A stretch of 64,000 nt of DNA from Microbispora siamensis (GTDB lineage: Bacteria > Actinomycetota > Actinomycetes > Streptosporangiales > Streptosporangiaceae): the NCBI RefSeq assembly GCF_016863095.1, contig NZ_BOOF01000036.1:58338-122337 (forward strand), read 5' to 3'. Position 1 is the first letter of the stretch, and each line of letters starts with the position of its first letter. The notes under the pieces are model-generated. The model saw only the letters and a program-made list of their open reading frames with translations, was not told the DNA's origin and did no database searches. The translations under genes and the position numbers were made by a program. Below, one piece after another: positions 1-8,222 of the stretch.

Positions 1-913
1 CCGCGCCGCACTGCGATCCGCAGGACGCGGGCAGGGCGAAGCTGTAGACCCGGCCGCCGTTCACCAGCGCGTCGGAGGCGTCGCGCACCCGGATCTGGAA
101 CCGCGTCGCGCCCTGCGTGACCCCGCCGATGATGTACGACTGGCCCATGTCGGAGTTCATCTGGGCCTGCTTCCAGGCGCCGTCGGCGTAGTACTCCACC
201 CCGTGGATGCCGTTGGGCAGGTGGGAGACCGCGATCGCGGGCCACCACGCCTGCGCGCCCTTCATGAACCCGATCCTGATGTCGCCGCTGTAGCCGGGTG
301 CCGGAACGAACGACCAGGTCACGTGGCGGTTGTTCCAGTGGTTCGGGTACATGTCCCCGACCGGCGCCCCGTTCTTGACGAACCTGTTGAGCGACGGCTT
401 CGACAGGTCCAGGTGATACCGGTCGTCGCGGCACCAGCCGTTGGAGTCGCCGCAGCTGTCGGCGACGAGCATGGTGAGCGTGGCGCCGTTGTAGGCGTCG
501 GAGACCCACGAGCCGTTGCGGCAGAACGCCTGGCCGGGCGCGCCGTCGTTGACGCCGGTGCAGTAGTCGGAGATGCTCACCTTCACGTACCGGCCGCAGT
601 TGAGGCCGTTGTTCCACAGCCCGGCCTTGGAGGCGTTCGCGCCGGTCAGCGGGCGGGGGTAGAAGGAGTAGTCGCCGGGCGTGTCGTACACGTTGAGCGC
701 GACGAAGTCCTGCGAGTCCAGCTCCGACTGCGGCAGGCCGCAGCCGCCGTACGGCGAGCCGAGGCCGTCGAAGTAGGTCGCGCTGCCGGTCACCGGCGCG
801 GGCGGGTCGTCGACCGCGCCGGCCGGGGTGGCGGCGGGCCAGGCGGTGAGCAGCACCGCGGCGACGGCGGCCGCCCAGATGCGGCGTCGGACGGAGGTTG
901 CGCGGCCGGTCAT
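1..913 (-). CDS. Secreted expansin-like cellulose-binding protein (partial, C-terminus outside window)
   Basis: The visible 304 codons start at an ATG (913-911) and run off the left window edge without a stop. Residues 1-33 are a Sec-type signal peptide: arginine-rich start, AAAVAAVLLTAW core, likely cleavage after TPAGA. About residues 40-165 resemble the double-psi beta-barrel domain of expansins, Cys-rich with GSATYFDG near the start and LVADSCGDSNGWC before HLDLS. Residues 175-300 resemble the expansin C-terminal carbohydrate-binding domain, including HVTWSFVP and AWWPAIAVSHLPNG. Expansins loosen cellulose without hydrolysis. The protein ends at a CGSQCGA stretch at the edge, so a linker and a further binding module such as CBM2 may follow, which is inference. 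A cello-oligosaccharide locus lies about 8.5 kb away, but none of its operators is seen upstream of this gene. Confidence 0.85.
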   Translation of the reverse strand, partial: MTGRATSVRRRIWAAAVAAVLLTAWPAATPAGAVDDPPAPVTGSATYFDGLGSPYGGCGLPQSELDSQDFVALNVYDTPGDYSFYPRPLTGANASKAGLWNNGLNCGRYVKVSISDYCTGVNDGAPGQAFCRNGSWVSDAYNGATLTMLVADSCGDSNGWCRDDRYHLDLSKPSLNRFVKNGAPVGDMYPNHWNNRHVTWSFVPAPGYSGDIRIGFMKGAQAWWPAIAVSHLPNGIHGVEYYADGAWKQAQMNSDMGQSYIIGGVTQGATRFQIRVRDASDALVNGGRVYSFALPASCGSQCGA

Positions 914-1126
914 CGGGCTCCCTGCGGTCACGGTCGTGCTCTGAACGTCGAGATCGTGGCGACGGGGTGGCGGGCCGGTCAAGGCGCGCCCACGGGCGAC
1001 CCCGGTGAGCTGGGCCGTCCTCGGTGAGGGCCTGTAACTTTCATCACCATCCGAAACCAGAGACGTGCGTAAGCCGACTTTCGGGGCAGAGGAGGCAAAA
1101 GCACTCATCAGCCTGGGAGCGGCTAC

Positions 1127-2266
1127 ATGACACACCTCGCACGGGATATGGCGGTCGGCGTCGAAGAGGAGTTCCACGTCGTGGACCTGGGAACCCGGCA
1201 GCTCGTCCCGCGCGCCGGCCTGCTCCTCCAGCAGTTGCCGCCCGACCGGTTCACTCAGGAGTTGCAGCGCTCGATGGTGGAGGCCAACACCCGCCCGTGC
1301 ACGAGCCTGGAGGACCTCTCCCGGGAGCTGACCGGGCTGCGGGCCGACGCGATCGCGGCGGCGGACGGCCTCGGCCTCGGCATCGTGGCCGCGGGCACGG
1401 TCCCGCTGGTCGACGCCGAGACGATGAAGATCTCCCCCGATCCGCGCTATGAGCAGATGCTGGCCGACTACCAGGCGCTCGCCCGCGAGCAGCTCATCTG
1501 CGGCACCCAGGTGCACGCCGAGGTGCGCGACCGCGACCTCGCGGTGGCCGTCGCACACCGGCTGGCTCCCTGGCTGCCCACGTTGCTGGCCCTGAGCTGC
1601 AGCTCGCCGTACTGGATGGGGGCCGACACCGGCTACTCGAGCTTCCGGTCGATGGTGTGGCAGCGCTGGCCGACCGCGGGGCCGGCGGCGCGGTTCGAGT
1701 CGGCCGAGGAGTACGACGCGATGGTGGACGAGCTGATCCGGTCGGGGGTCATCAGCGATCCCGGCATGCTCTACTTCGACGTACGGCCGTCGGCGCACGT
1801 GCCGACCGTCGAGCTGCGGCTGTGCGACGCCTGCCCGCGGGTGGACGACATCGTGCTGATCGCCGGGCTGTTCCGCGCGCTCGTCAGCCGGGAGCTGGAC
1901 GCCCTCGCCGCCGGCGAGCCGCCCTCCGCGGCCGCGGAGTCCGTGCGTACGGAGCTGGTGCGGGCCGCCTCCTGGCGGGCGGCGCGTTCGGGACTGGACG
2001 GCGAGCTGGTCGATCCCGTCGAGGGCGTGCCGAGACCGGCCCGCACGGTCGTCGGCCGGATGCTGGAGGGGCTCCGGCCGGAGCTGGAGGAGTCCGGCGA
2101 CTGGGCGCTCGTCTCGTCGCTCGCGGCCCGGGCGTTGGCCGACGGCGGATCGGCCGCCCGGCAGCGCGAGGCGTTCCGGCGCGGCGGCCGCCTGACCGAC
2201 GTGGTGGACCTCCTGCTGGCGGAGACGAGATCCGGAGACCGGCGACTCGCGGCGGCCGGGAGGTAG
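1127..2266 (+). CDS. YbdK-type carboxylate-amine ligase (GCS2 family)
   Basis: This 379-residue protein belongs to the glutamate-cysteine ligase 2 / YbdK family, ATP-dependent enzymes that join a carboxylate (often glutamate) to an amine. The diagnostic N-terminus VGVEEEFHVVD is at about residues 11-21 and carries the acidic residues expected for metal and ATP. Length is normal for the family (about 370). The ATG at 1127 has GGGAG at a good distance upstream; an in-frame ATG at 1148 is a possible alternative. It is the first gene of a cassette: the asparagine-synthase-like gene begins 3 bases after its stop. In actinobacteria YbdK-like genes are commonly found beside N-acetylglutaminylglutamine-amide (NAGGN) osmolyte genes, so a role in making a small peptide amide is plausible. 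The exact substrate cannot be read from the sequence. Confidence 0.85.
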   Translation: MTHLARDMAVGVEEEFHVVDLGTRQLVPRAGLLLQQLPPDRFTQELQRSMVEANTRPCTSLEDLSRELTGLRADAIAAADGLGLGIVAAGTVPLVDAETMKISPDPRYEQMLADYQALAREQLICGTQVHAEVRDRDLAVAVAHRLAPWLPTLLALSCSSPYWMGADTGYSSFRSMVWQRWPTAGPAARFESAEEYDAMVDELIRSGVISDPGMLYFDVRPSAHVPTVELRLCDACPRVDDIVLIAGLFRALVSRELDALAAGEPPSAAAESVRTELVRAASWRAARSGLDGELVDPVEGVPRPARTVVGRMLEGLRPELEESGDWALVSSLAARALADGGSAARQREAFRRGGRLTDVVDLLLAETRSGDRRLAAAGR

Positions 2267-2269
2267 GAC

Positions 2270-4051
2270 ATGTGCGGACTGACCGGCGAGATCCGGTTCG
2301 ACGGGCGGCGCGCCGATATCGGCGCGGTGGGCAGGATGACCGACGCGATGCACGATCGCGGCCCGGACGGGTCGGGCCTGTGGTCACAGGGCCCGGTCGC
2401 CCTCGGCCACCGGCGCTTGAAGATCATCGACCTGTCGGACAAGGCGGCCCAGCCGATGGCGGACCCCGCCCTCGGCCTGGCCGCGGTTTTCAACGGCTGC
2501 CTCTACAACTACCGTGAGCTGCGCGAGGAACTGCGGGCCGAGGGCTACCGCTTCTTCTCCGACTCCGACACCGAGGTCCTGGTCAAGGCGTTCCACCGCT
2601 GGGGCCCGGACTGCGTGCACCGCTTCGCGGGGATGTTCGCCTTCGCCGTGTTCGAACCGGAAACGGGACGGCTGACGCTCGCCCGCGACCGGCTCGGCAT
2701 CAAGCCGATGTACGTGTCCGAAGACGGGCGGCGGCTGCGCTTCGCCTCCACCCTGCCCGCGCTGCTGGCCGGGGGCGAGGTGAGCACCGACATCGACCCG
2801 GTCGCGCTGCACCACTACATGACCTTCCACTCGCTGGTGCCCGGCGACCGCACGATCCTCTCCGGCGTGCGCAAGCTGCCTCCGGCGACCGTACGCACGG
2901 TCGAGGCCGACGGGACCTCCCACGACACGGTCTACTGGAACCCGCCCTTCACCCGGCTGCCGCGATACGAGGGGATGGACGCGCACGACTGGCGCGAGGC
3001 CGTGCTCGACCGGCTGCGCGCGGCGGTCCGCAGGCGCATGGTCGCGGACGTACCGGTGGGCGTGCTGCTGTCGGGCGGGCTGGACTCCAGCGTCATCGTG
3101 GCCCTGCTGGCCGAGGAGGGCCAGCGGGACCTGTCGACGTTCAGCATCGGTTTCCACGCGGCCGGCGGCGACGCGGGGGACGAGTTCCGCTATTCCGACC
3201 TGGTCGCCGAACGCTTCGGCACCGACCACCACCGCATCCTCATCGAGGACTCCCGCCTGCTTTCCGGCCTGCCGGAGGCGGTGCGGGCCATGAGCGAGCC
3301 CATGGTCAGCCACGACTGCGTCGCCTTCCACCTGCTGTCGGGGGAGGTGGCCAGGCACGTCAAGGTCGTGCAGTCCGGGCAGGGCGCCGACGAGGTGTTC
3401 GCCGGGTACCGCTGGTTCCCCCCGCTGGCCGCCGTGCCGCGCGAGGACGCCTTCGCGACGTACGCCCGGGAGTTCTTCGACCGGCCGCACGAGGACCTGG
3501 CCGGCATCGTCGCACCGGACCACCTGGTCGAGGAGGACGTGAGCGCCGACGTCGTCCGCCGCCACCTCGACCGGCCGGGCGCCGAGACCGCGCTCGACGC
3601 GGTGTTGCGCCTGGAGACCCGGCTGATGCTCGCCGACGACCCGGTCAAACGGGTGGACAACATGACGATGGCCCATGGTCTGGAGGCCCGTACGCCATTC
3701 CTCGACCACGAGCTGGTCGAGCTGGCGGCGGCGTGCCCTCCGGAGCTGAAGCTGGCCGGGGGCGGCAAGGGCATCCTGAAGGAGGCCTCCCGGGCGCTGC
3801 TGCCGCGCGAGGTCGTCGACCGGCCGAAGGGCTATTTCCCGGTGCCCGCGATCCGGCACATCGACGGGCCCTTCCTCGACCTGGTGCGCGACGCGCTCAC
3901 CGCGCCCGCCGCGCGCTCCCGCGGCCTGTTCGACAAGGCGTACGTCGAGGAGCTGCTGGAGAACCGGGAGGCCCACCGCACCACGACGGGGGTCAACGTG
4001 CTGTGGCAGCTCGGACTGCTGGAGATGTGGCTGCAGGCGCAAGGAATCTGA
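2270..4051 (+). CDS. Asparagine-synthase-like amidotransferase, NAGGN type
   Basis: A 593-residue glutamine-dependent amidotransferase. After Met the N-terminus is CGLTGEIRFDG, so Cys2 is available as the class II glutaminase nucleophile; the GATase II domain covers about residues 1-210. The synthetase half carries the ATP pyrophosphatase P-loop LLSGGLDSS near residues 267-275 and a typical QGADEVFAGY stretch. Its position right after a YbdK-like ligase and overlapping an S9 peptidase matches N-acetylglutaminylglutamine amidotransferase better than housekeeping AsnB; that is inference from context. GGAGG lies directly before the ATG. The usual partner, a GNAT/ATP-grasp dipeptide synthetase, is not in this window. 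The stop overlaps the next ATG (TGATG), indicating translational coupling. Confidence 0.85.
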   Translation: MCGLTGEIRFDGRRADIGAVGRMTDAMHDRGPDGSGLWSQGPVALGHRRLKIIDLSDKAAQPMADPALGLAAVFNGCLYNYRELREELRAEGYRFFSDSDTEVLVKAFHRWGPDCVHRFAGMFAFAVFEPETGRLTLARDRLGIKPMYVSEDGRRLRFASTLPALLAGGEVSTDIDPVALHHYMTFHSLVPGDRTILSGVRKLPPATVRTVEADGTSHDTVYWNPPFTRLPRYEGMDAHDWREAVLDRLRAAVRRRMVADVPVGVLLSGGLDSSVIVALLAEEGQRDLSTFSIGFHAAGGDAGDEFRYSDLVAERFGTDHHRILIEDSRLLSGLPEAVRAMSEPMVSHDCVAFHLLSGEVARHVKVVQSGQGADEVFAGYRWFPPLAAVPREDAFATYAREFFDRPHEDLAGIVAPDHLVEEDVSADVVRRHLDRPGAETALDAVLRLETRLMLADDPVKRVDNMTMAHGLEARTPFLDHELVELAAACPPELKLAGGGKGILKEASRALLPREVVDRPKGYFPVPAIRHIDGPFLDLVRDALTAPAARSRGLFDKAYVEELLENREAHRTTTGVNVLWQLGLLEMWLQAQGI

Positions 4052-6123
4052 TGGTGGAGCACCTCCTCGGCGCTGTGTTCCCCGGCACCGGGTCTCCCGA
4101 CGCCGGGTTTCCCGACACCGTGTTCCTCGACGCCGGGTTTCTCGACGTCTGGGGCTGCTGGACGCCGGCTCTGGCGCCGGACCGGCGCGCCGTCGCGTAC
4201 GTCAGCGACCGGGACGGCGCGCCGCGGGTCTGGGTCCAGCCGCTGGAGCCGGGCGGGCGGGCACGGGTCGTCGACACCGGACCCGAGCCGGTCGCCGACG
4301 TGAGCTGGTCGCCGGCCGGGGACCGGCTGGCGGTGCTCGTGGCGCCGGGCGGCGGCGAGCACACGCAGGTCTGGACGGTCCGCGCCGACGGCGGCGACCT
4401 GCGTCCGCTGGCCGCGCCCGAGGGCGGTTCGGCGTGGTTCGCCGAGTGGACCGGCCGGGGCGACCTGCTCCTGGTGACCGAGGTCTCGGCGGCCGGACTG
4501 ACCGAGGCCCTGCTGATCGACGCGGCCACCGGCAGCCGGGAGACGGTCGCCGCCGGGCCGCTGCTGCACCCGGAGGCGGTCAGCCGCGACCACGCGAGGG
4601 TGCTGCTGCGGTGCGGCCCCCGCGGGGTCAGGCGCATGTACGTCAAGGACCTCTCCCCCGGCGGCATCAACCTCCCGGGAGGTGACGCGGGCCTGTCCCG
4701 GGGTGGCCCAAGCTTTCCCGGGGGTGGCACGGGTCTGGCCGGGGGCGTCGCCGAGCGGCCGCTGCTCGCGGAGCTGCCCGGCTCGACCGAACACGGCGTG
4801 CTCTCCCCCGGCGGAGGCACCGCCTACCTGCTGACCGACGCGGGCCGGGACCGCGCCGCGCTGGTCGCCGTGCCGGTCGACGGGCTGGTCGGCGCGCCGG
4901 TCGACGTGCCGGTCGGCGGGGGCCGGGAGGGCCTGCCGGTCGTGGTGGCCGAGCGCCCGGACGCCGAACTGGACCGCTTCGCGCTCACCGTGGACGGGCG
5001 GCGCCTCGTGCTGGTGTGGAACACGGCCGGGCGCTCGGAACTGGAGGTGCTGGAGGCGCCCGGCGGCGGTTCGGATGACGCCGGCCCCGCGGACACCGGC
5101 CCCTCGGACACCGGGCCCGGTGCGGGGTTCGGTGCGGGGTTCGGCGGCGGCCCCGGGTGGGTGCGACGCCCGCTCCCCGCTCCGCCCGGTGAGGTGGTCT
5201 CCTCGGTCAGGCTCGCACCGGACGGCCGGGTGGCCGTGCTCGCCGTCGAGGGACCGGCCCAGCCGTCGCACGTCGTGCTGTGCGACCTGGACACGGGCCG
5301 ATACCTGCCGGTCGCCGGAACCGGCCCGCTCGCCGGGGCCGTGGACGCCGAGCTCGTGCGCGTCCCGGCCCGCGACGGGCTGGAGCTCAGCGGCTGGCTC
5401 TACCGGCCGCCCGGCGTCCCGGGCCCGGCGCCGTACGCGGTCTTCCTGCACGGCGGGCCCGAGGACCAGGAGCGACCGGTGTTCACCCCGCTGTACCAGT
5501 GCCTGGTGGCCGCCGGCATCGGCGTGTTCGCGCCGAACGTACGCGGCTCGGCCGGGTTCGGCCGGGCCTTCCGCGACGCCGACAACCACGCGCTGCGCTT
5601 CCGCGCGATCGACGACGTGGCCGACTGCGCCGCCTCCCTGGTGCGGGCGGGGCTCGCCGACCCCGCCCGGCTCGCGTGCCTGGGCTGGTCGTACGGCGGC
5701 TACCTCACGCTGGCCGCGCTCGTCACGTATCCCCGGCTCTTCCGCGCCGGGGTGGACGTGTGCGGGATGGCAGACTTCGCCACCTTCTACGAGCGCACGG
5801 AGCCGTGGATCGCGGCGGCCGCGGTGAGCGAGTACGGCCATCCGGAGACCGACCGCGACCTGCTGCACGCCCTGTCGCCCCTGCACGCCTTCGACCGCCT
5901 GACGGCTCCCCTGCTCGTGGTGCACGGCGCGCGGGACACCAACGTCCCGGTGTACGAGGCCGAGCAGGTCGTCCGCGCCGCCCGGGCCCGGGGCGTGCCC
6001 TGCGAGCTGCTGCTGTTCGAGGACGAGGGGCACGAGATCCGGCGGCGGGCCAACCGGGTCGTGTTCGTGCGGCGAGTGACCGAGTGGCTCGGACGGCGCC
6101 TGACCAGCGTGTCCTCCGGGTGA
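4051..6123 (+). CDS. S9 family prolyl-oligopeptidase-like peptidase
   Basis: A 690-residue protein with an N-terminal beta-propeller (about residues 30-400) and a C-terminal alpha/beta-hydrolase domain. The serine nucleophile sits in GWSYGGY (Ser547), with Asp629 in HGARDTN and His661 in EDEGHEI, giving a complete Ser-Asp-His triad. No signal peptide is evident. The ATG at 4051 shares its A with the stop of the amidotransferase gene, so I chose it over longer frames upstream. In NAGGN-type cassettes a peptidase usually accompanies the ligase and amidotransferase, so it may turn over the peptide product. Unusual are low-complexity Gly/Pro/Asp-rich insertions (DNA about 4081-4146, 4660-4750 and 5065-5155) in the propeller, built of short imperfect repeats. 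Confidence 0.85.
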   Translation: MVEHLLGAVFPGTGSPDAGFPDTVFLDAGFLDVWGCWTPALAPDRRAVAYVSDRDGAPRVWVQPLEPGGRARVVDTGPEPVADVSWSPAGDRLAVLVAPGGGEHTQVWTVRADGGDLRPLAAPEGGSAWFAEWTGRGDLLLVTEVSAAGLTEALLIDAATGSRETVAAGPLLHPEAVSRDHARVLLRCGPRGVRRMYVKDLSPGGINLPGGDAGLSRGGPSFPGGGTGLAGGVAERPLLAELPGSTEHGVLSPGGGTAYLLTDAGRDRAALVAVPVDGLVGAPVDVPVGGGREGLPVVVAERPDAELDRFALTVDGRRLVLVWNTAGRSELEVLEAPGGGSDDAGPADTGPSDTGPGAGFGAGFGGGPGWVRRPLPAPPGEVVSSVRLAPDGRVAVLAVEGPAQPSHVVLCDLDTGRYLPVAGTGPLAGAVDAELVRVPARDGLELSGWLYRPPGVPGPAPYAVFLHGGPEDQERPVFTPLYQCLVAAGIGVFAPNVRGSAGFGRAFRDADNHALRFRAIDDVADCAASLVRAGLADPARLACLGWSYGGYLTLAALVTYPRLFRAGVDVCGMADFATFYERTEPWIAAAAVSEYGHPETDRDLLHALSPLHAFDRLTAPLLVVHGARDTNVPVYEAEQVVRAARARGVPCELLLFEDEGHEIRRRANRVVFVRRVTEWLGRRLTSVSSG

Positions 6124-6139
6124 CCCCGGCGGCTGTCCG

Positions 6140-6364
6140 TCAGCGTGACTCGTGCAGCCGCGCCAGGTCGCTCTCCATCTTGGCGATGACCCGCTGGTAC
6201 CCCTCCCAGCCATACAACCGGAACAACTCGGACTTCATGCGGAGCGTCTCCTCCTGCACCGCCTCTGGACCCTGGCGGCGTATGGCGTCGAGCGCGAGAC
6301 GCGCCTGCCGCTCTCGGTCGGTGCTTCCGGCGAGATCCTCGCGTCTCATCTCAGGAGTAGGCAT
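6140..6364 (-). CDS. Small hypothetical protein, 74 residues
   Basis: The ATG is preceded by GGAGGG at a normal spacing. The protein is charged and mostly helical, with no membrane segment or signal peptide. The last third, FRLYGWEGYQRVIAKMESDL, looks like a conserved helical hairpin. I do not recognise a family. It is convergent with the S9 peptidase gene, ending 16 bases past its stop. A copy of the ten bases around its start codon (GAGTAGGCAT) recurs at 6471-6480, where it would open only a four-codon frame. Confidence 0.6.
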   Translation of the reverse strand: MPTPEMRREDLAGSTDRERQARLALDAIRRQGPEAVQEETLRMKSELFRLYGWEGYQRVIAKMESDLARLHESR

Positions 6365-6501
6365 GGGGCTCTGCCCTCCGGGTCTGGACGAACGGTGCCT
6401 ACACCTGACGCGCCTCGGCGGCCCCAGGTTGACGGCCGCGGGAAAAACTTCTGAACAAGCGCCTACCGGCGAGTAGGCATCACGGGTCCCCCGACGCTCC
6501 G

Positions 6502-7197
6502 TCAGGGCGCCTCGCCGCCGGGGACGTCGACCGCGATCTCGCCGCCCAGCCGGTGCCCGTCGCTGAGGACGAGGTTGTCGCCGCTCCAGAACCTTCCGGG
6601 GTCGTACCAGTTCGGGCGGCGGCCGGCGGGCAGCAGGCCCATCGCCTCGTACGTCAGGGCGACGACCTCGGCGCAGTAGGCCGTCTCCAGTGCGCTGTCC
6701 AACGCGCTGTCCAGCGCACCGGCTCGGGCGCCGTCCCGTGTGTCGTCCCGTGCCCCGCGCCGGAGCGAGGGCAGCCGCCCGCGCAGCCAGCGCCCGGCCA
6801 GGCGGGCCGTGGAGGGGAACGGCGTGCCGTCCAGCCGCGCGATCGTCCGCAGGACGGCGTCCTCCATCTCCCTGGTGGCGGACGGCTCCAACTGCCGCAG
6901 CCAGGCGCGCTGGCCGTACCTGGCCGCCCAGACGCAGACGGCGTCCCGCATGTCGTGCAACTGGACGCCGCGCTGATGCGTGCCCGACCACATGTCGGGC
7001 AGCGACCGGCCGAGTTCGGCGTGCCACATGAGCGGCGGCAGGTCCTCGATGACGACGGCCATGCCGACGTGGTTCACCGGGCTGTTGGTGGTCACCTGGA
7101 TGGCGCGGTCCGGCACACTGCGTCCGCGGAACACCCAAAGGTCGCCGGTACGGGCTAGTTCGATCGCTTTGTCGAGACTTATCCGCGTATGAGCCAC
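6502..7197 (-). CDS. Permuted NlpC/P60 (YaeF/YiiX-like) hydrolase
   Basis: A 231-residue protein with the layout of circularly permuted NlpC/P60 papain-like enzymes. The catalytic histidine comes first, in NHVGMAVV (His43), after a GDLWVFRG start typical of the group. The cysteine comes late, in ETAYCAEVVALTYEAMG (Cys175). Such proteins are thiol hydrolases or acyltransferases on peptides or lipids; the substrate here is unknown. There is no signal peptide or membrane segment, so it is probably cytoplasmic. A short run of ALDSALDSALE just before the cysteine comes from a 12-base DNA repeat. It is divergent from the small membrane gene at 7215, with only 17 bases between starts. Confidence 0.7.
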   Translation of the reverse strand: MAHTRISLDKAIELARTGDLWVFRGRSVPDRAIQVTTNSPVNHVGMAVVIEDLPPLMWHAELGRSLPDMWSGTHQRGVQLHDMRDAVCVWAARYGQRAWLRQLEPSATREMEDAVLRTIARLDGTPFPSTARLAGRWLRGRLPSLRRGARDDTRDGARAGALDSALDSALETAYCAEVVALTYEAMGLLPAGRRPNWYDPGRFWSGDNLVLSDGHRLGGEIAVDVPGGEAP

Positions 7198-7214
7198 GGC
7201 AGTAGCCTAGGCAC

Positions 7215-7406
7215 ATGCGGTGGTGGAAGATACTCGGCCTTGCGGCCTTCGCGGGTGTCGCGGCGACCGGTGTGGTGATCGCCCGGGCCGAGCGGCGGCG
7301 GCGTGCGTACACGCCCGGGGAGATCCGGGAGCGCCTGCGGGCCCGGCACGCCGAGGCCGTCGCCGCGGCGGAGTCGCCGGACAGAACCGCTCAGCCGCCG
7401 CGGTAG
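7215..7406 (+). CDS. Small single-pass membrane protein, 63 residues
   Basis: Starts with MRWWKILGLAAFAGVAATGVV, a single hydrophobic helix at about residues 4-23, followed by an Arg-rich stretch and a charged helical tail. The topology suggests an inner-membrane anchor with a cytoplasmic tail. Function is unknown. Its 3' end overlaps the convergent TSUP gene by 16 bases. Confidence 0.6.
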   Translation: MRWWKILGLAAFAGVAATGVVIARAERRRRAYTPGEIRERLRARHAEAVAAAESPDRTAQPPR

Positions 7407-8155
7407 GCGTCGACGCCGAGCTTGACCGCGACCGCGAGGCCGCAGAGGGCCGCGGCGAGGCGCAGTGTCTGGCCGGGCAGGCGGCGCGCGACCGCCGGGC
7501 CGAGCCAGCCGCCGACGAGGAACCCCACGGCCAGGGGGCCCACCGCCGCCCAGTCGACCGGGCCGAAGACGGCGAACCAGACGGCCGCGACGGCGTTGGC
7601 GAGCGCCGCCACGACGTTCTTGACCGCGTTGACGCCCGCCGCCGGGCGGTCGAGCGCCGCCGCGAGCACGGCGAACATGATGATCCCGCCGGCGGCGCCG
7701 AAGTAGCCCGTATAGATGGCGACGCAGAAGACGCCCACGCGCAGCGCCAGGCCGCTCTCCCCGCCGAGGCTCACCTGCCCGGGGCGTGGCGGGCGCAGCA
7801 ACAGCAGCAGCGAGGCGCCCGCGACCAGCCACGGGGCGACCATCTCGAACGTCCGCGACGGCGTGACCAGCAGCAGCCCGGCGCCGGTCGCGCCGCCCAG
7901 CGCGGCGGCGAGTCCGAGGCGGCCGACGAGACGTCCCTGACCCGCGAGTTCGGGCCGCGACCCGGCCGCCGCTCCCACACCGGTGAACAGCAGCGCGACC
8001 GTGTTGGTGACGTTCGCGGCCAGCGGCGGCAGGCCGAAGGCCAGCAGCGCGGGGTACGACACGATCGAGGCCAGGCTCACCACCGTGCTGACCACTCCGG
8101 CGACCAGGCCGACCCCGGCCAGCCCCAGCACGTCCACAAGCACAAAGGCACCCAA
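7391..8155 (-). CDS. TSUP (TauE/SafE) family membrane transporter
   Basis: A 254-residue hydrophobic protein with about eight transmembrane segments and the two-fold repeat of the TauE/SafE family. The first repeat has AGVVSTVVSLASIVSYPALLA with a TNTV motif after it; the second has YTGYFGAAGGIIMF followed by VKNVVAALANAV. Family members export sulfite, sulfoacetate or related organosulfur anions; the substrate cannot be told here. The start appears to be TTG at 8155. A second TSUP gene lies at 21056-21823. Confidence 0.85.
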   Translation of the reverse strand: MGAFVLVDVLGLAGVGLVAGVVSTVVSLASIVSYPALLAFGLPPLAANVTNTVALLFTGVGAAAGSRPELAGQGRLVGRLGLAAALGGATGAGLLLVTPSRTFEMVAPWLVAGASLLLLLRPPRPGQVSLGGESGLALRVGVFCVAIYTGYFGAAGGIIMFAVLAAALDRPAAGVNAVKNVVAALANAVAAVWFAVFGPVDWAAVGPLAVGFLVGGWLGPAVARRLPGQTLRLAAALCGLAVAVKLGVDAYRGG

Positions 8156-8222
8156 CCATACGGGATCCGGACGGCCTCGACCGGCCTCCTCCTCATGGTG
8201 CCCGGGGTCCCGGCGGCCACCG

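Noticed and set aside
914..1126. Cyclic-di-AMP or other riboswitch upstream of the expansin or YbdK-like gene
   Set aside because: I looked for the conserved riboswitch segments in both directions and do not see them; there is no convincing multi-stem structure.
2384..4042. Long open frame on the minus strand opposite the amidotransferase gene
   Set aside because: High GC leaves antisense frames open. Its protein is His/Arg/Gly-rich without a family, while the plus strand encodes a complete, motif-bearing amidotransferase.
3832..6213. 793-codon minus-strand open frame across the S9 peptidase
   Set aside because: Shadow of a real gene. No domain is recognisable, and it would run through two genuine plus-strand genes.
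6461..6480. Leader peptide gene from the GAGTAGGCAT copy upstream of the small hypothetical gene
   Set aside because: It opens only four codons before a stop and has no ribosome site; most likely a chance or partial duplication.
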